NCBI RefSeq assembly: GCF_040096225.1
Contig: NZ_JBBMFC010000029.1
Coordinates: 1-27,432, forward strand
Length of the DNA: 27,432 nt
Direction: 5' to 3'
DNA from: Hominiventricola aquisgranensis
Lineage (GTDB): Bacteria > Bacillota > Clostridia > Lachnospirales > Lachnospiraceae
Shown: positions 14,908 to 23,486 of the stretch, in pieces
Layout of the letters: every line of letters starts with the position of its first letter
How positions within the stretch are numbered: position 1 is the stretch's first letter
Notes under the pieces: model-generated
Told to the model about the DNA's origin: nothing
The model's database searches: none
The model's input: only the letters and a program-made list of their open reading frames with translations
Translations under genes and position numbers: made by a program

Positions 14908-16062
14908 TTATCCTCTTCTCAATGTATGAATATCTTCTCTCAATTCTTTGATGCTTTTCAGGATATGGTCGAATGCGCCTGCCTCCGAAAGCTTCAGGAT
15001 GATCAGCCCCACCGGAACTGCAACGATCATGCCGATCAGACCGGCAGCACGCCAGCCAATGAACATGAATACCAGTGTGGTCAGTGTATCTATGCCGATG
15101 CTGTCACTCACCATCTTCGGCTGGATCAGCTGTCTTGTGACCTGAGTCACGGCATAGAGGATCACCAGTCCTGCTGCCAGCGGGAGATTACCGCACAGCA
15201 CCAGATACAGCGCCCATGGAATCATCACTGTTCCGGTTCCCAGCATAGGCAGGAAATCCAGAACCGCAATGATCAACGCAAGGAATACTGCATACTCAAT
15301 TCTCATGACCAGGAATCCAACAAATAGAATGATTCCTACGATTCCCATGATCTTAAACTGTGCACGGAAATATCCGCCCAACGCATAGGTGAGTCGATTC
15401 CATACCAGCTTCAGCTGTTCTGCTGTATCCGTTGGAACCAGCTTTCTCGCCATCTTCTGGATCCGGTCTCTCTGCGCAATAAAAAAGTAAGCGAACAGCA
15501 GAGTAAATAAAAACGATATCAGAATTGACGGAATGTTCTTTGCCACATTTCCTGCAGCACCTACCGTAATGCTTCCCAGACTTCCGGCAATCTGTCCCAG
15601 ATTGGAAGTGATCAGATCCGTCAATTGTTCGATCTTATCACTCATCTCCGGAGACATACGGCCAACCATCTGCTGCAGCTGGTCTCCCAGGTGATTCAGG
15701 CTATCCAGCAAGGTCGCATAATAAGCCGGGAAACGCTCCACGATCTTCGCGCCTTCATAAAACAACGCAGTGATCCCATAATAGCATCCCAGCACGATCA
15801 GCAGGATCGCACCTAAGATCACCACAAAGGAACTGTGCTTCCGCACAATGTGCAGCCGTTTCTCCAGAAATTTCACCAGTGGATTGGCAATACAGGCGAT
15901 CAGCCAGCCCAGCACCACCGGCATGAAAAACTTCAGCAGTGCCGGTCCTGCCAGTATCAGGAACAGGACTTCCGCAAGGAAGATCCCCACATTCAGTACA
16001 TTTCGTCCGATCCGCTTTATCAACACTGCTCCCTCAGTTGTTTTATGCGCATCTTCGCTCAT
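14908..16062 (-). CDS. AI-2E family transporter (UPF0118 permease)
   Basis: A 384-residue polytopic membrane protein of the AI-2E/YdbI-like exporter family; members export diverse solutes and the substrate here is unknown. Hydrophobic helices occur around residues 24-60, 75-100, a mid-protein group and the C-terminal third, with a long soluble segment (about 105-170) between, as in the family. Conserved DFLPMLGTGTVMIPWALY and QLIQPKMVSDSIGIDTLTTL are present. I chose the ATG at 16062 because AGGAG lies 6 nt upstream, inside the end of engB; an ATG at 16086 has no well-placed site. It starts 1 nt after the engB stop, so it is the last gene of that run. Confidence 0.9.
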   Translation of the reverse strand: MSEDAHKTTEGAVLIKRIGRNVLNVGIFLAEVLFLILAGPALLKFFMPVVLGWLIACIANPLVKFLEKRLHIVRKHSSFVVILGAILLIVLGCYYGITALFYEGAKIVERFPAYYATLLDSLNHLGDQLQQMVGRMSPEMSDKIEQLTDLITSNLGQIAGSLGSITVGAAGNVAKNIPSILISFLFTLLFAYFFIAQRDRIQKMARKLVPTDTAEQLKLVWNRLTYALGGYFRAQFKIMGIVGIILFVGFLVMRIEYAVFLALIIAVLDFLPMLGTGTVMIPWALYLVLCGNLPLAAGLVILYAVTQVTRQLIQPKMVSDSIGIDTLTTLVFMFIGWRAAGLIGMIVAVPVGLIILKLSEAGAFDHILKSIKELREDIHTLRRG

Positions 16063-16063
16063 C

Positions 16064-16669
16064 TTATACTCCTTCTTCCGATTCATCCTCTCTCAGAGAA
16101 TTGATGACCTCCCAGATCTCATCACGACCCTGTTTGGTCTCTGCAGAGAATGGGATCACTTTTGTTCCAGGCAGCAGATTCAGTCCTTCTTTGATCGCTT
16201 TGATCTGCTTCTGCACCTGACTTCTCTTGATCTTATCCAGTTTTGTAGCAATGATAATGGGTTCAAATCCCTGATGGACCACCCAGTCATACATGGTCTT
16301 GTCATTGGCCGACGGGTCATGACGGATGTCAATGAGCAGAAACACTGCACGCAGCTGCTTTGATCCATGCAGATACCGCTCGATCATTTTACCCCATTTT
16401 GCTTTGATCTCATTGCTTACTTTTGCGTAACCATAGCCCGGCAGGTCCACCAGGTACAGGTCACCGTTTACTTTATAAAAATTGATGGTCTGGGTCTTAC
16501 CCGGCTGGGAAGATGTCCTGGCCAGGGACTTCCGATTCAGAAGTCCGTTGATCAGGGAAGATTTTCCCACGTTGGATTTCCCCGCAAATGCCACTTCCGG
16601 CCATTCATTTTCCGGAAGCTTGCTGGTGATGCCGCATACGGTCTCCAGCTCTGCCTGCTTGATGATCAT
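16064..16669 (-). CDS. engB: Ribosome biogenesis GTPase EngB/YsxC
   Basis: Small essential TRAFAC GTPase needed for 50S subunit assembly. Starting at MIIKQAELET it has 201 residues, as expected. G1 is GKSNVGKS (30-37), the G2 threonine lies in PGKTQT, G3 is DLPGYGYAK (75-83) and G4 is TKLDK (142-146). An AAAGGAG box 5 nt before 16669 decides the start against the in-frame ATG at 16729, which overlaps the lon stop. engB directly after lon is a common Firmicutes arrangement. Confidence 0.96.
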   Translation of the reverse strand: MIIKQAELETVCGITSKLPENEWPEVAFAGKSNVGKSSLINGLLNRKSLARTSSQPGKTQTINFYKVNGDLYLVDLPGYGYAKVSNEIKAKWGKMIERYLHGSKQLRAVFLLIDIRHDPSANDKTMYDWVVHQGFEPIIIATKLDKIKRSQVQKQIKAIKEGLNLLPGTKVIPFSAETKQGRDEIWEVINSLREDESEEGV

Positions 16670-16728
16670 ATATTTTCTCCTTTCCCGATCTGCATTGTTC
16701 AAGGCTGCGACGCCTGCGCAGTCCTTCA

Positions 16729-19044
16729 TTACTGCACAAATGCATGCGAGATTACATCATTCATATTCTGTGCATAGACCAGTTCCAGTCCGCCGGTGAT
16801 CTCTCTGGACAGCTCTTCCACATCACGGCGGTTTTTCTCCGGTACAATAACAGTCTTCATGCCAGCCCCTTTCGCTGCCAGAAGCTTCTCCTTCAGGCCG
16901 CCGATGGGCAATACCCGTCCACGGAGAGTGATCTCTCCGGTCATGGCCACATCTGCCCGCACCGGTTTATTTAACACTGCAGACAACATGGCTGTTGCCA
17001 TGGTGATTCCTGCTGACGGACCATCCTTCGGCACTGCGCCTTCCGGAATATGGATGTGGATGTCATGCTGCTGGAAATACTCCGGATCCAGCTCATAGTC
17101 ATCGCTGACGGAACGGATGTAGCTGATTCCCGCCTTGGCAGACTCCTGCATAACATCTCCAAGCTGTCCGGTCAGTTCAAATTTTCCTTTACCAGGCATA
17201 AGGTTCACTTCGATCTCCAGTGTATCTCCGCCTACGCTGGTCCATGCCAGACCGCGGACAATCCCCACCTCATCGTGCTCAGCCTTCATATTGGTCTCAT
17301 AGATGCTTTTTCCCAGATATTTCTCCAGATTACGCTCCGTGATCTGAACCTTCTTCCGGTTCTTCTCCAGAATCTCCCGGTCTGCTTTTCTGCACAGGGA
17401 TGCAATCCGCCTCTCCAGTGCACGTACACCGGATTCTCTGGTATACTCATGGATGATCTTCTGCATCGCCTTCTCACTGATCTGAAATCTGCTTTCATCC
17501 AGTCCATGCTTCTTCATCTGCTTCTGCATCAGATGCTCCGTGGCGATGTGGTATTTTTCATTTTCAGTATAACCACTGACCTCGATGATCTCCATACGGT
17601 CAAGCAGCGGTCTCGGTACGGTGCTCAGATCATTTGCTGTACAGATAAACATCACTTCTGACAGATCCATGGGGATCTCCACATAATGATCCCGGAATTT
17701 GCTGTTCTGCTCGCTGTCCAACACCTCCAAAAGTGCTGAGAAGGTGTCTCCCTTATAATCTGCGCTGACCTTGTCGATCTCGTCCAGCACCATCAGCGGA
17801 TTCTTCACACCTGCCTGACGGATACCATCCACGATACGTCCCGGCATGGCTCCGATATAGGTTCTGCGATGTCCGCGGATCTCCGCCTCATCATGAACGC
17901 CGCCCAGACATATGCGTACGTATTTCTTATTCAATGCTTCTGCAATAGAACGGGCTACCGATGTCTTACCAGTTCCAGGCGGTCCCACCAGACAGAGGAT
18001 CGGACTCTCACTGGCATCCAGCATCTTGCGGACTGCCAGAAATTCCAGAATACGCTCTTTGACTTTTTCCAGTCCATAGTGCTCCTTTTCCAGAATATCT
18101 TCCGCCACTTTCAGATCCAGCCTGTCTTCGCCTCTCTTGTCCCACGGAAGATCCAGCAGTGTCTCAATATAGCCGCGGCTCACCGATGCCTCTGCAGAAT
18201 TAAAGCCTGCATTCAGAAATCTCTGGATCTCTTTCTCAATCCGCTCCTTCACTTCATCAGAAGCTTCCAGCTTCTCTACCGCTTCACGAAACGTCTCCGC
18301 TTCTGTATTCGGGCCATCATCGCCCAGTTCCTCCCGGATCACCTTCATCTGCTCCCGCAGATAATATTCCTTCTGCTGCTTATCTACCCGCGCTTTTACC
18401 TTTTCCTGCACGTTTCGGCGATATCGTTCGATCTCAATCTCATTATTCAGGGTGATGCACAGCATCTCGTAACATGCGGACAGGCTCTGTGTCTCCAGTA
18501 GACGCTGCTGCTTCTCCCAGTCAAAGGGCGCATGTACCATAACCTGTGTGATCATATCCTCCAGGGTTCTGCTGTCCAGCACCTGACGCACCAGTTCCTT
18601 ACTGTTTCTGCTGGCTCCTTCGCAGTAGGTCTGAAAGATCTCCTTCAGATTGCGAAGCATGGCTTCCTTTCCAACCAACGGCAGATCGCCGAAATCTTCC
18701 GGCTCCGACTCCTCCACCTGAGCATTCAGATACTCACCGGTCTCAAGTTCCACCAGTCTGGCCCGGAACATACCTTCTACCAGTACCCGTAATATATTGT
18801 GCGGCATCTTCACGATCTGCTTGATCTCCACGACCGTTCCGTATGTAAACAGATCCTCCTGCTCCGGCGCATCTGTATCCGGATCTTGCTGTGTCACCAC
18901 AAACAGATTCTGCTTCTGAGACAATGCCTGCTCCACAGCCTTGATCGATCTGGATCTGCTCACGTCAAAATGCGTAACCATCTCCGGCAGAACAACCATT
19001 CCACGCAGTGCCACCGCAGGAATCCTGTATTCTGTTGTCTCCAT
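16729..19044 (-). CDS. lon: ATP-dependent Lon protease
   Basis: Cytosolic AAA+ serine protease degrading damaged and short-lived regulatory proteins. The 771 residues hold the N-terminal LON substrate domain (about 8-200), coiled helical linker, AAA+ module with GPPGTGKTS (354-362) and VLDEIDK, and the C-terminal protease with KDGPSAG (catalytic S677) and GGLKEK (catalytic K720). Both catalytic residues are present. AAGGAGG lies 7 nt before the ATG. It is the canonical LonA rather than the membrane LonB type, since there is no transmembrane insertion. A terminator-like hairpin in its leader suggests attenuation of readthrough from clpX. Confidence 0.97.
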   Translation of the reverse strand: METTEYRIPAVALRGMVVLPEMVTHFDVSRSRSIKAVEQALSQKQNLFVVTQQDPDTDAPEQEDLFTYGTVVEIKQIVKMPHNILRVLVEGMFRARLVELETGEYLNAQVEESEPEDFGDLPLVGKEAMLRNLKEIFQTYCEGASRNSKELVRQVLDSRTLEDMITQVMVHAPFDWEKQQRLLETQSLSACYEMLCITLNNEIEIERYRRNVQEKVKARVDKQQKEYYLREQMKVIREELGDDGPNTEAETFREAVEKLEASDEVKERIEKEIQRFLNAGFNSAEASVSRGYIETLLDLPWDKRGEDRLDLKVAEDILEKEHYGLEKVKERILEFLAVRKMLDASESPILCLVGPPGTGKTSVARSIAEALNKKYVRICLGGVHDEAEIRGHRRTYIGAMPGRIVDGIRQAGVKNPLMVLDEIDKVSADYKGDTFSALLEVLDSEQNSKFRDHYVEIPMDLSEVMFICTANDLSTVPRPLLDRMEIIEVSGYTENEKYHIATEHLMQKQMKKHGLDESRFQISEKAMQKIIHEYTRESGVRALERRIASLCRKADREILEKNRKKVQITERNLEKYLGKSIYETNMKAEHDEVGIVRGLAWTSVGGDTLEIEVNLMPGKGKFELTGQLGDVMQESAKAGISYIRSVSDDYELDPEYFQQHDIHIHIPEGAVPKDGPSAGITMATAMLSAVLNKPVRADVAMTGEITLRGRVLPIGGLKEKLLAAKGAGMKTVIVPEKNRRDVEELSREITGGLELVYAQNMNDVISHAFVQ

Positions 19045-19066
19045 CTGCCATCCTCCTTCTTTATCT

Positions 19067-19092
19067 AAAAAAGCCGTACCACACGGACGGCT
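19067..19092 (-). terminator. Intrinsic terminator between clpX and lon
   Basis: In the minus-strand RNA, AGCCGU (19092-19087) pairs with ACGGCU (19077-19072) across a 9-nt loop, followed by U6. It ends about 23 nt before the lon start. An alternative 7-bp hairpin, CACACGG (19100-19094) with CCGTGTG (19086-19080), would hold the terminator's 5' arm in its loop. Confidence 0.65.
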
Positions 19093-19193
19093 GCCGTGTG
19101 TATGTTAACACACCAGCCTGTCTTGTGACACGGCTCCCTCATTTAATTTCTTCAACAATTTGGAACCGTCTTCTCACGCTTCTAAATTGTCAC

Positions 19194-20417
19194 TCATTTT
19201 CTTGCTATCATCGGGACTCCGCTGCCATCCACCGCTTCTTCTGTGATGGTACAGCTCTCAATCGTGTCATCCGACGGAATCGTAAACATCAGATCCATCA
19301 TGGTCTCTTCCATAATAGAACGCAGTCCTCTGGCTCCTGTCTTGCGGGCAATGGTCTTATCCGCAATGGCTTTCACCGCATCATCTGTAAACTTCAGATC
19401 CACGCCATCCAGTTCAAACAGCTTCTGATACTGGCGGACGATGGAGTTCTTCGGCTCCAGCAGAATACGGACCATATCATCTCTGCTCAGTGGATCCAGA
19501 GATACAGAGATCGGCACACGCCCCATGAACTCTGGAATCATACCGAATTTGATAAAATCCTCCGGCAATGCATTTCGCAGAAGTTCCCCTACATTTTCCT
19601 GACGCTTGTCACGGATATCTGCATTAAATCCGATGGACTTCTGATCCATACGTGTCTCAATGATCTTATCCAGACCTTCAAATGCTCCACCGCAGATAAA
19701 CAGAATGTTGGTGGTATCGATCTGGATCAGCTCCTGATGGGGATGCTTTCTTCCACCCTGAGGTGGTACGGATGCAACGGTTCCCTCCAGGATCTTCAAA
19801 AGAGCCTGCTGTACGCCCTCTCCGGATACATCTCTGGTGATGGACGGGTTCTCTGATTTTCTGGTGATCTTATCGATCTCGTCAATATATATAATGCCTT
19901 TCTGGGCACGTTCGATGTCATAGTCTGCAGCCTGAATGATCTTCAGAAGGATGTTCTCCACATCCTCACCCACATATCCGGCCTCAGTCAGAGTCGTTGC
20001 GTCTGCAATGGCAAACGGAACGTTCAGAATGCGGGCCAGAGTCTGTGCCAGAAGGGTCTTGCCGGAACCGGTAGGTCCAAGCAACAAAATGTTGCTCTTC
20101 TGCAGCTCCACATCCAGATCCTGCTGTGCAAGGATTCTCTTATAATGATTATAAACTGCCACGGACAGTACCTTTTTTGCATTTTCCTGTCCGATCACAT
20201 ATTCATCCAGAAAGCTCTTGATCTCTTCCGGTTTGAGAAGATGGATATCTTCCTCAGATGTGTGATTGTTCTCTTCCTGCATCTCTTCTTCAATGATCTC
20301 TGAGCAAAGTTCTACGCAGGCATCGCAAATATAGACGCCATTTGGTCCCTTCAAAAGCTTCATGACCTGACTTTCTGTCTTGCCGCAGAAGGAACACCTG
20401 ATTTCATTTCTAGCCAT
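19194..20417 (-). CDS. clpX: ATP-dependent Clp protease ATP-binding subunit ClpX
   Basis: Hexameric unfoldase that feeds substrates into ClpP. The 407-residue protein has an N-terminal zinc-binding domain (cysteines C8, C11, C31, C34), Walker A GPTGSGKT (114-121), Walker B IIYIDEIDK and the pore/RKH-type GGRKHPHQ segment, then the small AAA+ domain ending SIMEETMMDLMFTIPS. GGGAG precedes the ATG. It starts 11 nt after the clpP stop, so ClpX and ClpP are made from one message. Confidence 0.97.
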   Translation of the reverse strand: MARNEIRCSFCGKTESQVMKLLKGPNGVYICDACVELCSEIIEEEMQEENNHTSEEDIHLLKPEEIKSFLDEYVIGQENAKKVLSVAVYNHYKRILAQQDLDVELQKSNILLLGPTGSGKTLLAQTLARILNVPFAIADATTLTEAGYVGEDVENILLKIIQAADYDIERAQKGIIYIDEIDKITRKSENPSITRDVSGEGVQQALLKILEGTVASVPPQGGRKHPHQELIQIDTTNILFICGGAFEGLDKIIETRMDQKSIGFNADIRDKRQENVGELLRNALPEDFIKFGMIPEFMGRVPISVSLDPLSRDDMVRILLEPKNSIVRQYQKLFELDGVDLKFTDDAVKAIADKTIARKTGARGLRSIMEETMMDLMFTIPSDDTIESCTITEEAVDGSGVPMIARK

Positions 20418-20428
20418 GTGTGTCTCCC

Positions 20429-21010
20429 TTAGTGTCCTGCAATTACCTGATCGATCAGTCCGTAGGACTTCGCCTCTTCAGCAGTCATATAGTTATCGCG
20501 GTCAGTGTCGCGTACGATCACATCCAGCGGCTGACCGGTGCGCTCTGCCAGAATACTGTTCAGCTTTTCCTTGGTGCGCAGAATGTGTTTTGCTGCGATC
20601 TCGATCTCCGTTGCCTGTCCCTGTGCTCCGCCAAGCGGCTGATGGATCATGATCTCTGCGTTCGGAAGTGCAAAACGTTTGCCTTTTGCACCGCCTGCCA
20701 GAAGAAATGCACCCATGCTGGCTGCCATACCAATACAGATGGTAGACACGTCGCACTTGATATAATTCATAGTATCAAAAATTGCCATGCCGGCAGTTAC
20801 AGAACCGCCCGGGCTGTTAATATACAGATGAATATCTTTTCCCGGGTCCTCGGACTCCAGGAACAGAAGCTGAGCCACGATCAGGCTGGCTGTGGTCTCA
20901 TTTACCTCTTCTCCAAGGAAAATGATACGCTCCTTCAGCAGTCTGGAGTAGATATCATAATTTCTCTCTCCTCTGCTGGTCTGTTCAATCACATAAGGTA
21001 CTAATGCCAT
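20429..21010 (-). CDS. clpP: ATP-dependent Clp protease proteolytic subunit ClpP
   Basis: Tetradecameric serine peptidase working with ClpX. The 193 residues contain the full triad: S98 in GMAASMGA, H123 in MIHQPLGG and D172 in RDTDRD. The N-terminus (MALVPYVIEQTSRGERNYDIYSRLL) is the standard propeptide/first helix, and AGGAGG is well placed. The gene sits after tig, from which it is separated by a terminator-like hairpin, so some transcripts probably stop before clpP. Confidence 0.97.
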   Translation of the reverse strand: MALVPYVIEQTSRGERNYDIYSRLLKERIIFLGEEVNETTASLIVAQLLFLESEDPGKDIHLYINSPGGSVTAGMAIFDTMNYIKCDVSTICIGMAASMGAFLLAGGAKGKRFALPNAEIMIHQPLGGAQGQATEIEIAAKHILRTKEKLNSILAERTGQPLDVIVRDTDRDNYMTAEEAKSYGLIDQVIAGH

Positions 21011-21066
21011 TTATTTGTCCTCCTCCTGAATGATGTAACTCCCTCGTCTGTGTATATCATTCGTCT

Positions 21067-21099
21067 ATAAAAGGGCACAGCGAACTGCCATGCCCTTTT
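21067..21099 (-). terminator. Intrinsic terminator between tig and clpP
   Basis: AAAAGGGCA (21099-21091) pairs with TGCCCTTTT (21077-21069) as 9 bp, with an inner CAG-TTCG-CTG tetraloop hairpin. The U-tract is part of the stem, and only UAUAG follows. It lies between the tig stop and the clpP ribosome binding site, so partial readthrough is expected. Confidence 0.65.
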
Positions 21100-21111
21100 G
21101 TATCTTTCTTT

Positions 21112-22398
21112 TTAAGCCTCTACTGCAGCTTCCGCAACCAGTTTGGCAGCTTTCTGGACTGCGATATCCTTCTTCATCTCTTCCATCTGACGCTCGCCTA
21201 ACAGCTCTTTGATCTTGTCAGCTTCCATCTTGTACATGTCAGCCATCTTCTTGATCTCTTCCTCAATGTCAGCTTCCTCAGCAACCAGATTCTCAGCCTG
21301 AGCTACTGCTTCCAGTACCAGACGGCTCTGGATGTTCTGAAGTGCTCTCGGTTTCATCTCTTCCATGTATTTCTCCTCGGTCAGGCCGGTGAACTGGAAG
21401 TACTGATCCAGAGAGATACCCTGAGACTGGATTCTCTGAGCGAACTCATCCAGCATCTGGCGGGTCTGATACTCTACCATAGCATCCGGGATCTCCATCT
21501 TAGCTCCCTCGATGATCTTGCCGATTACAGCATCCTCTTTTGCTCTTGCAGCCTCATCCTCTTTCTCTTTGAGGAGTTTAGCCTTAATATCTGCTTTATA
21601 TTCATCCAGAGTATCAAACTCAGATACTTCCTGAGCGAACTCATCATCTACTGTCGGAAGCTCTTTTACTTTGATTCCGTTTACTTTGCATTTGAATACT
21701 GCTGCTTTTCCAGCCAGTTCTTTTGCACCGTACTCCTCCGGGAAGGTTACGTTTACATCAAGCTCTTTGCCGATCTCAGCTCCAACAAGCTGATCCTCAA
21801 AGCCCGGGATAAAGGTATTGGATCCGATAGTCAGATCATAGTTCTCACCTTTGCCGCCCTCAAATGCAACACCATCAACAAATCCCTCGAAATCAAGAGT
21901 AACGATGTCGCCCTGTGCTACTGCACGGTCATCAACGGTTACAGTACGGGAGTTAGCCTCGCGCTCTTTGGTGATCTGTGCCTCGATCTCCTCGTCTTTT
22001 ACTTCGATCGGTGCTTTCTCTACCTGGATTCCTTTGTACTCACCAAGCTCTACAGCCGGTTTTACAGCTACAGTTGCAGTAAATACGAACGGTTTGCCGC
22101 TCTCGATCTGAACAACGTCGATCTGCGGATGGGAAACGATCTCCTCGCCGCACTCTTCTACTGCATCAGAATATGCAGACGGAAGCATTGCATCGATTGC
22201 ATCGTTGTAGAATACTTCTTTTCCATACATTTTCTCGATAAGCTGACGCGGAGCTTTTCCTTTACGGAATCCCGGAATGTTAATGCTTTTTTTCATTTTA
22301 TTGTAAGCACCCTGGATTGCTTTCTCTACGTTCTCTGCCGGTACTTCTACGGTCAGTTTCGCCATGTTTTTCTCTAATTTTTCAACCTGTACACTCAT
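21112..22398 (-). CDS. tig: Trigger factor
   Basis: Ribosome-bound chaperone and peptidyl-prolyl isomerase that meets nascent chains. The 428 residues show the N-terminal ribosome-binding domain with GFRKGKAP (about 43-50), the FKBP-type PPIase domain in the middle (VTLDFEGFVDGVAFEGG and the following strand to FKCKVNGIK) and the helical C-terminal arm. The start MSVQVEKLEKNMAKL is typical. The AGGAGG box is unusually far (13 nt) from the ATG. It heads the tig-clpP-clpX-lon series and has its own promoter. Confidence 0.96.
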   Translation of the reverse strand: MSVQVEKLEKNMAKLTVEVPAENVEKAIQGAYNKMKKSINIPGFRKGKAPRQLIEKMYGKEVFYNDAIDAMLPSAYSDAVEECGEEIVSHPQIDVVQIESGKPFVFTATVAVKPAVELGEYKGIQVEKAPIEVKDEEIEAQITKEREANSRTVTVDDRAVAQGDIVTLDFEGFVDGVAFEGGKGENYDLTIGSNTFIPGFEDQLVGAEIGKELDVNVTFPEEYGAKELAGKAAVFKCKVNGIKVKELPTVDDEFAQEVSEFDTLDEYKADIKAKLLKEKEDEAARAKEDAVIGKIIEGAKMEIPDAMVEYQTRQMLDEFAQRIQSQGISLDQYFQFTGLTEEKYMEEMKPRALQNIQSRLVLEAVAQAENLVAEEADIEEEIKKMADMYKMEADKIKELLGERQMEEMKKDIAVQKAAKLVAEAAVEA

Positions 22399-22468
22399 TT
22401 TTATGTTATATCCTCCTTGTATTCTTAGATCAGTATACCCTGATTCACATACTCATAGACATTTTAAG

Positions 22469-22497
22469 AGTATAGCACAAAAAAATAAGACTGTCTA
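22469..22497 (-). promoter_or_regulatory. Predicted sigma-A promoter of tig
   Basis: TAGACA (22497-22492) and TATACT (22474-22469) with 17-nt spacing, preceded by nothing else of note and followed by a leader of about 65 nt. No CtsR or CIRCE-type heat-shock operator is visible around it. Confidence 0.7.
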
Positions 22498-22521
22498 GGC
22501 TTTTTCCTGCTCAATACACAG

Positions 22522-22562
22522 AAAAAAGCCCGTCCAGCCTTGGTTTTCACACTTTTACGGCT
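22522..22562 (-). terminator. Probable terminator of the SASP gene
   Basis: In minus-strand RNA, AGCCGU (22562-22557) pairs with ACGGGCU (22533-22527) with one bulge and an inner CCA/UGG, followed by U6. It lies 12 nt past the spore protein stop. The stem is imperfect, so confidence is moderate. Confidence 0.5.
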
Positions 22563-22573
22563 TCAGTCGTCCG

Positions 22574-22795
22574 TTACTGACCGGATGACATCTGCTGTTC
22601 CTGCTTCATGATCATCTTTTTGACCATCTCGCCACCGATAGAACCGGCTTCACGGCTGGTCAGATCACCATTGTAACCGTCTTTTAAGTTCACGCCAAGC
22701 TCGCTGGCAACCTCCTCCTTAAAACGGTTCATGGCAGATTTCGCCTCCGGTACCGCCATACTGTTGGTTCCGGATTTGCTGTTCTGATTTGTCAT
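22574..22795 (-). CDS. Alpha/beta-type small acid-soluble spore protein
   Basis: Binds and protects DNA in the dormant spore and is degraded by GPR during germination. From the chosen start it is 73 residues. The family core is present: RFKEEVASELGVNLKDGYNG (GPR cleavage region) and LTSREAGSIGGEMVKKMI. I start at 22795 (MTNQNSKSG) because GGAGGTGAT precedes it; the in-frame ATG at 22825 lies in the promoter region. Its presence implies that the organism forms spores. Confidence 0.95.
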   Translation of the reverse strand: MTNQNSKSGTNSMAVPEAKSAMNRFKEEVASELGVNLKDGYNGDLTSREAGSIGGEMVKKMIMKQEQQMSSGQ

Positions 22796-22816
22796 GCTAA
22801 TCACCTCCATGCCCAT

Positions 22817-22845
22817 AGTATTCACATTTACATGGAAGAAATACT
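22817..22845 (-). promoter_or_regulatory. Candidate sigma-G/sigma-F promoter of the SASP gene
   Basis: On the minus strand, AATACTA (22823-22817) matches 6 of 7 bases of the forespore -10 consensus CATACTA, and GTATT (22845-22841) 17 nt upstream is close to the GHATR -35. Forespore expression is what this protein family requires. Consensus match only. Confidence 0.45.
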
Positions 22846-22859
22846 GGTAAGTGTTGGAG

Positions 22860-22905
22860 ATTCAGAGCTATGCACATGCGGTTTTGCAAATGTGGCTCTG
22901 AATCT
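22860..22905. repeat. Palindrome downstream of the DJ-1 gene (repeat copy 2)
   Basis: GATTCAGAGC (22860-22869) is the exact inverse of GCTCTGAATC (22896-22905), with an inner CACAT/ATGTG stem. Outer arms and the ATGCnnTTTTGC core match the palindrome at 14854-14903. A degenerate extra half-copy (GATGCTTTGCGAATGGTTCT) follows at 22911-22930. No U-tract on either side, so it is not an ordinary terminator. Confidence 0.6.
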
Positions 22906-22934
22906 TCCCGATGCTTTGCGAATGGTTCTAAATC

Positions 22935-23486
22935 TTATACCTTAAAAATAATGCTCTGCGCCAGCTCCTGTGCTTTTTCTTCTGACACCAGCTGGCTCAC
23001 CAGCGACAATGCAAACGGGATTGCAGTTCCCATGCCACGGCTGGTAGTCACATTTCCGTCCTGAGCCACCTGATCAAATACCACCTGTGCTCCGGTCAGA
23101 TGCTCCTCGAATCCCGGATAGCAACATGCTTTTTTCCCTTTCAGGATTCCCAGATCTCCCAGTACACTTGGTGCTGCACAGATAGCTGCGAGCTTTTTCC
23201 CTGCTTCAAAGGATGCTGTCAGAAGCTCTGTCAGTGCTTTGCATGCTCCCAGATTCTTCGTTCCTGGCATACCTCCCGGCAATACAAAAAGTTCTGTTTC
23301 TGAAAAGTTTTCCTGTCCAATACAGGTATCACACTTAATCTCAATTCCATGCGAACCGGTCACTTTTGTCTCTCCGGTAATGGATACCATATGGATCTCC
23401 ACACCTGCTCTTCTTAAAATATCTACAACTGTCAGTCCTTCGATCTCTTCAAATCCGTCTGCAAGAAATATACATGCTTTGCTCAT
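22935..23486 (-). CDS. DJ-1/YajL/PfpI family protein
   Basis: A 183-residue DJ-1-superfamily protein. The nucleophile elbow AAICAAP places the reactive cysteine at C103, and E16 in GFEEIE corresponds to the glutamate that lowers its pKa in DJ-1. LPGGMPGTKNL and the C-terminal TTSRGMGTAIPFAL are the usual DJ-1/YajL/ThiJ landmarks. Members are linked to oxidative stress and glyoxal or chaperone-like functions; which one applies is not visible. It stands alone between the SASP gene and the divergent CYTH gene. Confidence 0.9.
   Translation of the reverse strand: MSKACIFLADGFEEIEGLTVVDILRRAGVEIHMVSITGETKVTGSHGIEIKCDTCIGQENFSETELFVLPGGMPGTKNLGACKALTELLTASFEAGKKLAAICAAPSVLGDLGILKGKKACCYPGFEEHLTGAQVVFDQVAQDGNVTTSRGMGTAIPFALSLVSQLVSEEKAQELAQSIIFKV

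Noticed and set aside
17869..18501. 210-codon plus-strand open frame inside lon
   Set aside because: Antisense to an intact lon gene with clear catalytic motifs; no ribosome binding site and no family resemblance.
19008..19856. 282-codon plus-strand open frame across the lon start and clpX
   Set aside because: It covers the clpX coding region and the lon leader in antisense; composition follows the codon pattern of clpX.
22399..22470. CtsR or CIRCE heat-shock operator upstream of tig/clpP
   Set aside because: No direct GGTCAAA-type repeat or TTAGCACTC-N9-GAGTGCTAA inverted repeat was found on either strand.
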